Shown piece after piece: positions 35,100-43,457 of a stretch of 64,000 nucleotides of DNA. Location of the stretch: NCBI GenBank assembly GCA_027485675.1, contig JAIXQP010000006.1, positions 248,001-312,000 of the forward strand, given 5' to 3'. This DNA is from Terriglobales bacterium. Its GTDB lineage: Bacteria > Acidobacteriota > Terriglobia > Bryobacterales > Bryobacteraceae. A program made the position numbers and the translations under genes. Within the stretch, counting starts at the first letter, position 1. Every line of letters starts with the position of its first letter. The notes under the pieces are model-generated. The model was not told the DNA's origin. It did no database searches and saw nothing but the letters and a program-made list of their open reading frames with translations.

Positions 35100-36257
35100 A
35101 TGTCTCTTTCCCGGCGTTCCTTGCTGACGGCCGCGGCCGTGCGGCCGCTGGTTGCTCTTGATAAGAATCTCCTCTATCTGAACGCCGCCAATATCGCACC
35201 CTGCGGCAAGGCGGCGCTGGCGGAGTACCTGAAGCAGCTGAACGATTTCCAGCAGAACCCGGCGTTCCAGAACCGCGAAGTGTATAAGTCGCTCTCGGAA
35301 AGCTTACGCAGCCGTCTGGCGAAACTGCTCGGCGCGGCGCCGGACGAGATCGCGCTCACCCGCAACTCCAGCGAAAGCAACAATCTCGTGGCCCAGGGGC
35401 TTCGGCTCCAGGCCGGCGACGAGATCCTGATCACGGCCCACAATCACCCGTCAAACACCCAGAGCTGGCAGTTGCGCGCCAAGCAGTCAGGCGCCACGGT
35501 GGTGACGGCGGAGGTGCCCATCTTCGCCAAATCCGCCGACGAATTGCTCGCCTCCATCGCCCGTAAGGTCACCCCGAAGACCCGCGTCATCGCTCTGTCG
35601 CACTTTACGAATACAACTGGCTTGCTGTACCCCATCGCCGCCGTCGCCGATCTGGCGCACAAGCAGAACGCCTGGTGCCACGTCGATGGCGCCCAGTCGT
35701 TCGGCTGGATGAACCTGCACCTGCCCAACCTCAAGATCGACTCCTTCTCGGGCAGCTTCCACAAGTGGCCGATGGGCCCGCTCGAAAGCGGTTTGCTGTT
35801 TGTCCGGGCGGCGCGGCTCGAGGAGTTGAGCCCGGCGATCCTCAGTGTCGACTACTGGTCCGACAAGCCCACCGGCGCCCGCCAGTTTGAGCGGCTGGGC
35901 CAGCGGGACGACCCGAAGCTGCGGGGCCTTGAAAAGACCATCGAGTTCCTCGAAACCACGGGAATGGCCGAAATCGAAAAGCGGGCGCTGGCGCTTTCGG
36001 CCCGGCTGCGAAACGGGGTCGCCGGCATTCCTGGCGCCAAGTTGAAGGGCAGCGGCGAAGCGGCGGTCTCCGGGCCGGTCGTCAAGATCGACTTCCCGGG
36101 CCAGAACCTGGCGGCTCTCTACGATCGTCTTTGGACCAAACATCGGATTGCGATCGCCAAGACCGACTCGGGCGATGCGGCGGGCCTGCGGTTTTCGCCA
36201 CACATTTACAACACCGAAGCAGAGATCGATCAGGTTCTGCGCGCTTTGCGGGGCTAA
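35100..36257 (+). CDS. Class V aminotransferase-like PLP enzyme with Tat signal
   Basis: A 385-residue PLP-dependent enzyme of the aminotransferase class V / isopenicillin-N-epimerase-like group. It begins with a Tat motif, LSRRSLLTAAAV, which is unusual for a PLP enzyme. Motifs are LTRNSSESNNLVAQGL (cofactor phosphate region), SHFTNTTGLLYPIAAVADLA, WCHVDGAQSFG with the pyridine-binding Asp, and the Schiff-base Lys222 in SGSFHKWPMGP. The start is the ATG at 35100, 4 nt past the purB stop. Substrate unknown; epimerase or desulfurase are alternatives. Confidence 0.85.
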   Translation: MSLSRRSLLTAAAVRPLVALDKNLLYLNAANIAPCGKAALAEYLKQLNDFQQNPAFQNREVYKSLSESLRSRLAKLLGAAPDEIALTRNSSESNNLVAQGLRLQAGDEILITAHNHPSNTQSWQLRAKQSGATVVTAEVPIFAKSADELLASIARKVTPKTRVIALSHFTNTTGLLYPIAAVADLAHKQNAWCHVDGAQSFGWMNLHLPNLKIDSFSGSFHKWPMGPLESGLLFVRAARLEELSPAILSVDYWSDKPTGARQFERLGQRDDPKLRGLEKTIEFLETTGMAEIEKRALALSARLRNGVAGIPGAKLKGSGEAAVSGPVVKIDFPGQNLAALYDRLWTKHRIAIAKTDSGDAAGLRFSPHIYNTEAEIDQVLRALRG

Positions 36258-36307
36258 CCTACACCATTCGGGCTATACCCTGGGGAGAGTACAGTTCCAA
36301 CCGGTGG

Positions 36308-36330
36308 GCCGGGGTAGAAAAATCCCCGGC
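36308..36330 (+). other. Stem-loop GCCGGGG-9 nt-CCCCGGC in the purB/receiver intergenic gap
   Basis: A perfect 7-bp GC stem (36308-36314 with 36324-36330) around the loop TAGAAAAAT, about 50 bp past the aminotransferase stop. No U-tract follows, so it is either a non-canonical terminator or a structured leader. Confidence 0.4.
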
Positions 36331-36413
36331 GGAGAATCCCCCCTAAGCGGATACAAACAATACACTTTATGGCGCGCGGAGCCGGCAGCGTAGCCCGAGC
36401 TTCAAATTGGTAC

Positions 36414-36441
36414 TTGGATATTTTCCCGTTTCCCATACACT
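36414..36441 (+). promoter_or_regulatory. Promoter of the receiver gene (TTGGAT, 16 bp, TACACT)
   Basis: TTGGAT at 36414-36419 and TACACT at 36436-36441 are 16 bp apart, and TACACT is 19 nt before the ATG at 36461. A second TACACT lies at 36361-36366 but has no good -35. Confidence 0.4.
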
Positions 36442-36460
36442 AGGTTAAGAGACCTCGTTG

Positions 36461-36901
36461 ATGGCATCCGCTAAATGTGTCCCCGTTCCGACGTTCCATG
36501 CCCGCGAAGTGGCTCGTGTCCTTCTCGTTGACGACGATCCGACGGCTCGTCTGATTCTCCGCACGGTTTTGCAGGCCGGCGGATACGGTGTGGACACGGC
36601 GGCTACGGCGGTGGAAGCGATCGATCTGTTGGACAGCGAGGAGTATTCGTTAGTCCTGAGCGACCTGCACATGGAATCGCCCGATGCCGGCCTGCAGGTG
36701 ATCTCGCACGCCCGCATGATGGACTACCGGCCAGCCACCGCGCTGATCACCTCTTGGCGGGAGCAGTACGAAGCCAGCCGGGCGCCGGGTACGATGCTCA
36801 TTGAGCCCGAAAACGTGCCGGAACTGCTCGAACAGGTCGCCGGCATGATCGGCGAGCGCGCTTCGCGGCAACTGGTTCGCGAAATGCGCAGCCGGAACTA
36901 G
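36461..36901 (+). CDS. Receiver-domain protein with altered active site
   Basis: A 146-residue stand-alone receiver domain. RVLLVDDDPTARLILRTVL gives the acidic pair, LVLSDLHME the phosphoacceptor Asp, ALITSW the switch Thr, but the expected conserved Lys of the KP motif is Glu here (MLIEPENVPELL). This suggests altered or absent phosphorylation control. The start is the ATG at 36461; a TTG 3 nt earlier is possible. No histidine kinase is nearby. Intergenic 36258-36460 holds the stem-loop and promoter described separately. Confidence 0.8.
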   Translation: MASAKCVPVPTFHAREVARVLLVDDDPTARLILRTVLQAGGYGVDTAATAVEAIDLLDSEEYSLVLSDLHMESPDAGLQVISHARMMDYRPATALITSWREQYEASRAPGTMLIEPENVPELLEQVAGMIGERASRQLVREMRSRN

Positions 36902-36907
36902 CGCTCG

Positions 36908-37540
36908 CTAGACGGTTTCGCCCGCCCGCACCACGGCCGCCTCAAACGCGTCGAGCGCATCGACGAAAAAGTGGTCCTTCGAAACGACGAACTCCACCGT
37001 CGGTGGTCCGCTCAGTTTTTTCGTCAGCTCTTCGAGTTCGGCCATCGGCCCGTGGACGTCGATGGTGGAGTGGATGAACGTCCGCGGGACCGTGCAGGGT
37101 TCGAGATACCCCTTATCGGGATACTTCGTCGGGAAGCCGACGGCGATGGCGCGCTGCATCTCCGGTATCTGCCCGGCGAGTTGCAACGCGATGCGGGAGC
37201 CGAAGCTGAAGCCGGCCACCACGAACGGCAGATCCGGATAGCGCTCCCGAAGAAAGCCCAGGCCAGCGCGGGCGTCTTCCAGCTCTCCGACGCCATTGTC
37301 GTAGATCCCCTCGCTCAGGTTCACTCCCCGGTAGTTGAAGCGCAGCACCACGGCGCCCGTCTTGCGCAGACCACGGGCGATGCGATAGACCACCTTATTG
37401 TGCATCGTGCCGCCGTGCTGGGGATGCGGGTGGCAGACGAGCGCGGCGTAGCGCGGTTCGCCCTCCTCGGGCTCCTCAAGCAACGCTTCCAACCGGCCGG
37501 CCGGCCCCGCAACAAAATGGGTTTCAATCCGCCGGGCCAT
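36908..37540 (-). CDS. Alpha/beta hydrolase, DLH/COG2945-like
   Basis: A 210-residue cytoplasmic alpha/beta hydrolase. The N-terminal strand region VCHPHPQHGGTMHNKVVYRIARGL is typical of the COG2945 family, the nucleophile elbow is AGFSFGSRIALQ (Ser near 114), and the C-terminal DHFFVDALD probably holds the His and Asp. Last gene of the seven-gene minus run from ispG; its start is 2 nt after the yajQ stop. Substrate unknown. Confidence 0.83.
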   Translation of the reverse strand: MARRIETHFVAGPAGRLEALLEEPEEGEPRYAALVCHPHPQHGGTMHNKVVYRIARGLRKTGAVVLRFNYRGVNLSEGIYDNGVGELEDARAGLGFLRERYPDLPFVVAGFSFGSRIALQLAGQIPEMQRAIAVGFPTKYPDKGYLEPCTVPRTFIHSTIDVHGPMAELEELTKKLSGPPTVEFVVSKDHFFVDALDAFEAAVVRAGETV

Positions 37541-37542
37541 GC

Positions 37543-38040
37543 CTAGCTCCGGTAGTTCGTGAACTGCATGTCGATGCCGAGGTCGGTCCGCTTGAGCAGG
37601 GCGATGACCTCTTGCAGAGAGTCGCGATCCTTGCCGGAGACGCGGACCATGTCGCCATTGATGGCCGCCTGGACCTTGATCTTGGCGTCCTTGATGATCT
37701 TCACGATCTCTTTGGCCTTCTCAATCGGGATGCCCGCCTGCAGGGTGATCTCCTGCCGCACACTCATGCCGGAGGCCGGCTGAATGGGTCCATACGTCAG
37801 CGCCTTGAGCGAAATCCCGCGTTTGTTCAGCTTGGACTGCAGAATATCGACCACCGCCCCCAGCTTATACTCGTCCGCGGAAGCCATCTGGATCTTGTTG
37901 TCTTTCTCTTTCAACTCGATCGAAGACTTCGAGTCCTTCAGGTCGTAGCGGGTGCCAATCTCCTTGAGCGCCTGCTGGATTGCGTTGTTCACTTCCGGCA
38001 TCTCCACCTTGGAGACGATGTCAAAACTGTTGTCAGCCAT
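37543..38040 (-). CDS. yajQ: YajQ family nucleotide-binding protein
   Basis: A 165-residue YajQ protein. [38 protein letters not shown] (in pieces), [68 protein letters not shown] (in pieces) match the conserved family over the full length. Relatives bind nucleotides, in some bacteria cyclic di-GMP, and affect RNA or transcription. Part of the ispG to 36908 run. Confidence 0.95.
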   Translation of the reverse strand: MADNSFDIVSKVEMPEVNNAIQQALKEIGTRYDLKDSKSSIELKEKDNKIQMASADEYKLGAVVDILQSKLNKRGISLKALTYGPIQPASGMSVRQEITLQAGIPIEKAKEIVKIIKDAKIKVQAAINGDMVRVSGKDRDSLQEVIALLKRTDLGIDMQFTNYRS

Positions 38041-38056
38041 ATAAACCTTGATGATG

Positions 38057-38599
38057 TCAGGCCGGGCGCAGGGTCCGCAACACTTCCCGCGTGATCAGTT
38101 CCACCATCTGCGGCATCGCTTCGTCGAGAGCAACCGTCACCGCGGCGCGGACGCGCTCCTCATCGGAGATCGGAATGATCGGCACAGGCGGGGCGTCGGC
38201 TCCAAACTCTCCGGCCAAACGGCGTTCCGCCACCTTTTCAAGCAGCGGCGTCAACGTCTCGATCAGGGAGACCACGCCAAAGGGCTTCTGCACGACGCCG
38301 TCGGCTCCGGACGCTAACGCTTTCTCCTCGTCGACGGGCTCGGTGATGCTGCCCGTTAACAGGACGCCGATGTGGCGGTGCGCTGCCGTTTCGCGGACGA
38401 ACTCGGCCAACTCAAAGCCGGAACGCTTCGGCAGGAAAGCATCGACAATCAGAGCGTCGGGATCCACGTCGGCCAACCGGAGCAGCGCGGTCTCTCCGTC
38501 GGTGACCGAAACAACTTCAAACCCCTCTTCGCGTAGCATGCGCTCGCCGAGACGTTGCGCAATCGCGCTATCGTCGGCGAGCAGGATCCGGGAGGCCAC
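38057..38599 (-). CDS. Response regulator receiver protein with C-terminal helical tail
   Basis: A 180-residue protein. Receiver: [19 protein letters not shown], the phosphoacceptor Asp in [21 protein letters not shown] and the conserved Lys in VVQKPFGVV, so this one should be phosphorylatable. After residue 125 a linker leads to [28 protein letters not shown], a helical tail common in chemotaxis-like or PATAN-like regulators. The GTG start overlaps the stop of the bamD-like gene by 1 nt (TAGTG). Confidence 0.87.
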   Translation of the reverse strand: MASRILLADDSAIAQRLGERMLREEGFEVVSVTDGETALLRLADVDPDALIVDAFLPKRSGFELAEFVRETAAHRHIGVLLTGSITEPVDEEKALASGADGVVQKPFGVVSLIETLTPLLEKVAERRLAGEFGADAPPVPIIPISDEERVRAAVTVALDEAMPQMVELITREVLRTLRPA

Positions 38600-39843
38600 T
38601 AGTTCTTAACCTTAACTTTCTTCTCTTTCTTCTGCTTCTTAGCGGGAGCCGCCTGCCGGTTGTTGGGTAGCGGCGCGGGCGCGGCTTCCGCCGCGGGAGG
38701 AGGGGGCGCGGCGGCAGGGGCGGCCGCAGGCGCCGTGGGGCTGCCGGATCCACCCGGCTGCTGCGAACTCAACCGCGCGTCGTCCTTCTTTTCGAGCGCG
38801 GACTCCCCGGTCAACACCTGGCCGCCGACGTCATTGACGCCCGTGGCCACCCCGAGCGGCAGCGGGATGGAAGCGGGCAGCGTGGGCCGCAAGCTCTCCA
38901 TGGCCGGGCTTCCGCTCTTGGCGGCCGCCAGGGTGTCCGGGCTCTTCTTAAAGACGCTCCAGAAATTGTGCATCATGCCCGGCTTGGTGCGGTTTTCTTC
39001 CTCATACTTCATGCGGGCGACGGCCACCGGATCGGCCTCCGGCACCTGCATCTCCATCTCCTTCAGCTTGTCCACGGCCTGCTTGGCGAGCGGCGAGAGC
39101 GGGTAGTCACGAACCAGGCGCTGATAGCTCTGGCCGGCCTTGACCTTGAACCGCGGTCCCATCTTCGAATAGCTGTCGGCGAGCAGCCACAAGTCCATAT
39201 CGGCCTTCGAATAAAGTGGCCACTGGTCGGCAACGTTCTGGAGACGATTGCTGGCGGCGGGGTTCGAACCCTTCGTGTTGTAGAAGGTACCGACGCGGAA
39301 CTCCTTCTCGGCCAGGACTTCCTGAATGTTCCGCAGCAACTGCTGCGTCTGCGGGGCGAACTTGGAGTTGGGGAACTGCGTCAACAGCGCCCGGCACTCC
39401 TCCTCGGATTTGAAGGCGTGCCGATCGTCGCGGTCGGGCTTCTCCATCTGCTTGTAGTGGATCATGCAGACCTTCTGCTGGGCCTCGGCGGCCTCCTCCA
39501 TCGTCGGATAGAAGAGGATGAAGTCCTTATATTCGGCTTCAGCCTGCGCCATGCCGTTCGAGCCGCCTTCGCGCATCCAGCTATCGGCGATAGCCAGCTT
39601 CGCCTTGGCGAGGTACTCGGACGTGTCGTAGGTGTTCATCAGCGTGTTCAGCGTGATGCGCGCCACTTCGTAGCGGCCGCGTTCGATGTCCTTGACCGCT
39701 TTATCGAACAGAACTTTGTCCGGCTGCTGCGTATCTTTCGAAATCGGGTTCTCGTACTTCTTCTTCCGGAAACAGCTCGAAAGCGTGGGAATCGCCAGGG
39801 CCGTCACCATCAGAACCACTATCGTCTTGCGCGAAAGAAACAT
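38599..39843 (-). CDS. bamD: Outer-membrane assembly lipoprotein BamD with long basic tail
   Basis: A 414-residue BamD. Lipobox LSSC puts the lipidated Cys at 24. The TPR-like core follows (YEVARITLNTLMNTYDTSEY, then AEAEYKDFILFYPTMEEAAEAQ, RDDRHAFKSEEECRALLTQFP in part), matching BamD to about residue 285. The rest is low-complexity: PTAPAAAPAAAPPPPAAEAA, then NNRQAAPAKKQKKEKKVKVK at the end. Normal BamD is about 245 residues. Start is the ATG at 39843; GTG at 39858 is the alternative. Located in the isoprenoid-ribosome-sugar run, without other bam genes. Confidence 0.87.
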   Translation of the reverse strand: MFLSRKTIVVLMVTALAIPTLSSCFRKKKYENPISKDTQQPDKVLFDKAVKDIERGRYEVARITLNTLMNTYDTSEYLAKAKLAIADSWMREGGSNGMAQAEAEYKDFILFYPTMEEAAEAQQKVCMIHYKQMEKPDRDDRHAFKSEEECRALLTQFPNSKFAPQTQQLLRNIQEVLAEKEFRVGTFYNTKGSNPAASNRLQNVADQWPLYSKADMDLWLLADSYSKMGPRFKVKAGQSYQRLVRDYPLSPLAKQAVDKLKEMEMQVPEADPVAVARMKYEEENRTKPGMMHNFWSVFKKSPDTLAAAKSGSPAMESLRPTLPASIPLPLGVATGVNDVGGQVLTGESALEKKDDARLSSQQPGGSGSPTAPAAAPAAAPPPPAAEAAPAPLPNNRQAAPAKKQKKEKKVKVKN

Positions 39844-39861
39844 AATTCCAAATCTCACTGA

Positions 39862-40530
39862 TTAAGCTAAGTGCCCCGCGTTCGCGGCATCGCGAAGCGA
39901 ACGCACGGCGGCGCCGGAATCCGGCGCTCCGAACACACTGGAACCCGCGACGAGCCATTCCGCTCCCGCCCGGGCAATATCGGCGGCGTTTTCAAGCACC
40001 ACACCACCGTCAATCTCAATTTTAAAAGCGTACCCGTACCGGGCCCGGCGCTCATCCAACTGTTGAATCTTCCGAAGCGAACCCGGCAGAAAGCGCTGCC
40101 CGCCAAAGCCGGGGTTCACACTCATCACCAGAACGAAATCCACGAACTCCAAAACCTCATCGAGCGTCGCCACCGGCGTCGCCGGATTCAGCACGACCCC
40201 CGCCAGAGCGCCTTCGGCCTGAATCATGCGCAGCGTCCGGTCCAGATGCGGACACGCCTCCTGGTGCACGGACACGCTGTCGGCTCCCGACTCGATGAAC
40301 ACGGGAGCGTACCGGTCCGGGTCGGTAATCATCAGGTGCACGTCGAGATGCGTCCGGGTGATCTTCCGCAGGCTCTTCACAACCGGAGGGCCCATGGTGA
40401 TATTCGGGACGAAATGACCGTCCATCACGTCAACGTGCAGCATCGTGACGCCCGCCTGTTCGACGCGCGCGATCTCCTCACCCAGCCGGGCAAAGTCCGC
40501 AGCTAGTAAAGATGGCAGAATCTCGACCAT
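39862..40530 (-). CDS. rpe: Ribulose-phosphate 3-epimerase
   Basis: A 222-residue TIM-barrel epimerase of the pentose phosphate pathway (ribulose-5-P to xylulose-5-P). ILPSLLAADFARLGEEI, HVDVMDGHFVPNITMGP, VHLMITDP, VNPGFGGQRF and EIDGGVVLEN contain the metal-binding His/Asp residues and the catalytic Asps of the family. Full length. Separated by 13 nt from rsmB and followed by bamD after 18 nt. Confidence 0.96.
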   Translation of the reverse strand: MVEILPSLLAADFARLGEEIARVEQAGVTMLHVDVMDGHFVPNITMGPPVVKSLRKITRTHLDVHLMITDPDRYAPVFIESGADSVSVHQEACPHLDRTLRMIQAEGALAGVVLNPATPVATLDEVLEFVDFVLVMSVNPGFGGQRFLPGSLRKIQQLDERRARYGYAFKIEIDGGVVLENAADIARAGAEWLVAGSSVFGAPDSGAAVRSLRDAANAGHLA

Positions 40531-40543
40531 TGGAACGCAGTTC

Positions 40544-41572
40544 TCATGCTATCACGGCGTGCCAAAAGCCGTCCCCCGGCTCTCGCCCTGGCAAGCGATA
40601 TCCCTCTTCCACCACCCGGTCTCTGCAAACCGAATGGACCACGTCCTCATTCTCCTCCCTTTCGAGGGAGCATGTCGAGTAAACTAATCGGCCGCCGGGT
40701 GCGAGACACGCAAGGGCGTGGCGCAGAATCGACCGTTGCCGGGTGGCCAGATCCGTCAGGTCGGCCGCGGTAATTCGCCATTTGATCTCCGGATTTCTCC
40801 CCAGCGTCCCGGTTCCGCTGCAGGGCGCGTCCACCAGAATCCGGTCAAATGTTTTTACAAAAGGCAACGGGACGGTCGCGTCGAGGACCACCCGGTCAGC
40901 CACCTCCACCTGCCGCAGCCGGTGCCCATACCGGTCCGCGGCAAACACGATGCCGCCCGCCGCCACCAGTTGCCGGGTCTTGTTGCCCGGCGCGGCGCAC
41001 AGATCGAGCACCGACATTCCCGGCTCGACGCCCAGCAGCGGCACAATCGCCGCCGCGCCCGGATCCTGCCCCGGCGCGGCCGGGGGCGCCAGAAACGCCC
41101 GGGCAATGCCTGCCGCCGTCTCCCGGCCGAAGGCGCTTTCCCAGCGGTCTAGCAACCAGGTCGGCGAGGCCAGTTCCACGTCGCGGCCCGGCCACGCTAC
41201 GGCATCGCGCTTCACTTTCCGCAGGACGGCGTTCACGAACCCCATCGCCGACCGCTTCCTCGCCCGCTTTACCAGGTCGACCGCCGCCGAAACCGCCGCG
41301 TGCGGGGGGATCCGGTCCAGGTACCGGAGTTGGTAGATGCCCATCCGCAGGGCCGCGCGCACCTCTGGGTCGAGCTTGCCGGCCCGGCCGGAGTACAACT
41401 GAATCAGGTAGTCCAACTGCGACTGCACCCGCAGCGGCCCCAGCACGAGTTCCCAGGCCAGGTCAGCGTCGCGGGGGTCTAAGCCGGCTACCGCTCCGCG
41501 CAGGACCTCTTCGGCCCAGGCGCCTTTCTCGACGCGCAGGGCCGCGTCGAACGCAATCTCGCGAGCGGTCAT
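40544..41572 (-). CDS. rsmB: 16S rRNA (cytosine-C5)-methyltransferase RsmB (compact form)
   Basis: A 342-residue RsmB/Sun-type enzyme that methylates cytosine 967 of 16S rRNA. The N-terminal NusB-like region (residues 1-125) is followed by the SAM domain LDLCAAPGNKTRQLVAAGG (motif I), DAPCSGTGTLGRNPEIKW (catalytic Cys) and YSTCSLEREENEDVV (second Cys). It is about 90 residues shorter than E. coli RsmB. Start is the ATG at 41572 (MTAREIAF); an in-frame start far upstream would overlap ispG. Gap to ispG 13 nt. Confidence 0.93.
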   Translation of the reverse strand: MTAREIAFDAALRVEKGAWAEEVLRGAVAGLDPRDADLAWELVLGPLRVQSQLDYLIQLYSGRAGKLDPEVRAALRMGIYQLRYLDRIPPHAAVSAAVDLVKRARKRSAMGFVNAVLRKVKRDAVAWPGRDVELASPTWLLDRWESAFGRETAAGIARAFLAPPAAPGQDPGAAAIVPLLGVEPGMSVLDLCAAPGNKTRQLVAAGGIVFAADRYGHRLRQVEVADRVVLDATVPLPFVKTFDRILVDAPCSGTGTLGRNPEIKWRITAADLTDLATRQRSILRHALACLAPGGRLVYSTCSLEREENEDVVHSVCRDRVVEEGYRLPGREPGDGFWHAVIA

Positions 41573-41585
41573 TGCGGCGCCGCCA

Positions 41586-42812
41586 CTAGGCGGGCACCGC
41601 TCCGTAGTGCGATTCCACGTACTCATTCAGCATCGTGATGAACTCCGCGACGATGTGATCGCCTCGCAGCGTCCGCACCAGTTTGCCATCGACATAGACG
41701 GGCGCCACGGGCTCTTCGAACGTCCCGGGCAGGGAGATGCCGATGTTGGCATGCTTCGATTCTCCGGGACCATTGACGATGCAGCCCATCACGGCCACCT
41801 TCATCTCCTCCACCCCCGGATGGTTCGAGCCCCATACCGGCATCTGCTCCCGCAGATAGGTTTGGATCTGGTCTGCCATGTCCTGGAAGAAGGTGGAAGT
41901 CGTGCGGCCACAACCCGGGCAAGCGGTTACCTGCGGCGTAAAGCTGCGCAGTTCGAGAGCCTGCAGAATCTGCTGGCAAACGAGCACCTCTTCGGTGCGG
42001 TCGCCGTTCGGCAGCGGCGTCAGGCTGGCGCGAATCGTGTCGCCGATGCCCTCCTGCAGCAGCACCGAGAGGGCGGCGGTGGTCGCCACGATACCCTTTG
42101 AACCCAATCCGGCTTCGGTTAACCCCAGGTGCAGCGCGTAGTCGCACTGCGCCGCCAGCATCCGGTTCACCGCGATCAAATCCTGCACTCCGCTCACTTT
42201 CGCGCTGAGCAGGATCTGGTCCCGGCGTAACCCGTACCGTTCGGCCGCGGCCGCCGCTTCGAGCGCACTCACCACCATTGCGTTCATGGTGACCTGCTTG
42301 GCGTCGAGCGGTTCGGGCAGCAGCGCATTTTCGTCCATCATGCGGGTCAGCAGGGCTCCATCGAGAGAGCCCCAGTTCACGCCGATCCGCACCGGCTTCT
42401 GGTGTTCGACGGCGACTTCGATCATGGCCCGGAAATTATCGTCGTGCTTCTTGCCGATGTTCACGTTGCCAGGATTGATCCGGTACTTCGCCAGCGCCTT
42501 GGCGCACTCCGGGTACTTCTTGAGCAGCAGGTGGCCGTTGTAGTGGAAGTCGCCGACGATGGGCACGCGGCAGTCGTACAACATCAGCGTGTCGACGATT
42601 TTGGGCACCGCCCGCGCCGCCTCTTCCGTGTTCACGGTCACACGGACGATCTCAGATCCCGCCTTGGCTAACGCCAACACCTGGTTCGCGGTTCCCGTCA
42701 CGTCACCCGTGTCGGTATTCGTCATCGACTGCACCACAATCGGGTTGCTGCCTCCCACCATGACGCCGCCGACGTTCACCGGCACTGACTTTCTACGCAC
42801 AATTGCTGGCAT
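41586..42812 (-). CDS. ispG: 4-hydroxy-3-methylbut-2-enyl diphosphate synthase (flavodoxin)
   Basis: A 408-residue iron-sulfur enzyme of the MEP isoprenoid pathway. [20 protein letters not shown] at the N-terminus, [15 protein letters not shown] in the middle, and the iron-sulfur ligand region CPGCGRT, then CIVNGPGE near the end fit IspG. Start is MPAIVRR at 42812; a TACAAT lies 8 nt upstream, so the leader is near zero. First gene of the minus run to 36908. Confidence 0.96.
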   Translation of the reverse strand: MPAIVRRKSVPVNVGGVMVGGSNPIVVQSMTNTDTGDVTGTANQVLALAKAGSEIVRVTVNTEEAARAVPKIVDTLMLYDCRVPIVGDFHYNGHLLLKKYPECAKALAKYRINPGNVNIGKKHDDNFRAMIEVAVEHQKPVRIGVNWGSLDGALLTRMMDENALLPEPLDAKQVTMNAMVVSALEAAAAAERYGLRRDQILLSAKVSGVQDLIAVNRMLAAQCDYALHLGLTEAGLGSKGIVATTAALSVLLQEGIGDTIRASLTPLPNGDRTEEVLVCQQILQALELRSFTPQVTACPGCGRTTSTFFQDMADQIQTYLREQMPVWGSNHPGVEEMKVAVMGCIVNGPGESKHANIGISLPGTFEEPVAPVYVDGKLVRTLRGDHIVAEFITMLNEYVESHYGAVPA

Positions 42813-42820
42813 ACTCTGCA

Positions 42821-42826
42821 ATTGTA
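42821..42826 (-). promoter_or_regulatory. -10 TACAAT, 8 nt before the ispG ATG
   Basis: Short leader of at most 2 nt predicted for the seven-gene run. The rest of the ispG/43000 gap (42827-42999) has no clear promoter for the plus gene; it holds TTTGATACTGGC as a weak candidate. Confidence 0.4.
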
Positions 42827-42999
42827 CCAATCGCATGACACCGGCTCTGAATCGCAACGATAAGATTTTTCGATTGGATTGCGCCAGCATCTATCCGATA
42901 CGGTAAATGTAGGCGCAACGCCCCTCCGAGTTTGATACTGGCGCGGCGCATTCTCCGGGTACGAGAGCAGACCAACGCCGATGCATTGAGAAGGACTGA

Positions 43000-43374
43000 A
43001 TGTCCCCTAGAATACTGCTCTACGGCCTGCCGGCCGAGCTATCCCGCGAGCTGCGGGATGTGCTGATCACGACGCACCATGTTCCTGACATTGAGGATGA
43101 GGAGGAGATCCGTTCCGGCTCAGTTTCCTGGCCTGAAGTTGACTTAGTATTTTGTCCGGCGGAACGCTCCGCCCTCGCCAACCTATTGCAGGCTACCGCG
43201 CAGCAACGCCCGCGCCTGCGAATCATCGCTACCAGCCGCCTTCCCGAAACCGCGGAATGGCTCGACTCCGTTGAGGCCGGCGCCGCCGACTACTGCGCCG
43301 CTCCCTTTGAAGCCACCCAGATCCGGTGGCTGCTCGACACCCATCTTTCTAAGCAGAAACCCGTCGCTGCCTAA
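43000..43374 (+). CDS. Degenerate receiver (pseudo-receiver) protein
   Basis: A 124-residue receiver-like protein. The fold is kept (RILLYGLPAELSRELRDVL, VDLVFCPAERS, LRIIATSRLPE, GAADYCAAPFEATQI) but the phosphoacceptor Asp is replaced in VFCP, and the Lys of KP is Ala in AAPFE. It cannot work as a normal phosphorylated receiver. RBS GAAGGA is 6 nt upstream. It may act by protein binding only. Neighbour of the TPR protein. Confidence 0.72.
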   Translation: MSPRILLYGLPAELSRELRDVLITTHHVPDIEDEEEIRSGSVSWPEVDLVFCPAERSALANLLQATAQQRPRLRIIATSRLPETAEWLDSVEAGAADYCAAPFEATQIRWLLDTHLSKQKPVAA

Positions 43375-43457
43375 CCCCAGGTAGCCCAGTTCCCCTCCGA
43401 ATAGAAACTCCGCCAGTTTCCTCTCACTGATCTATCCCCAGAGGAGTATCTCCAACT

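Noticed and set aside
36308-36330. Intrinsic terminator of the aminotransferase gene
   Set aside because: GC stem is strong but no U-tract follows, so it is listed only as a stem-loop.
36254-36436. 60-codon minus ORF in the purB/receiver gap
   Set aside because: No RBS, no motif, and it covers the promoter region of the receiver gene.
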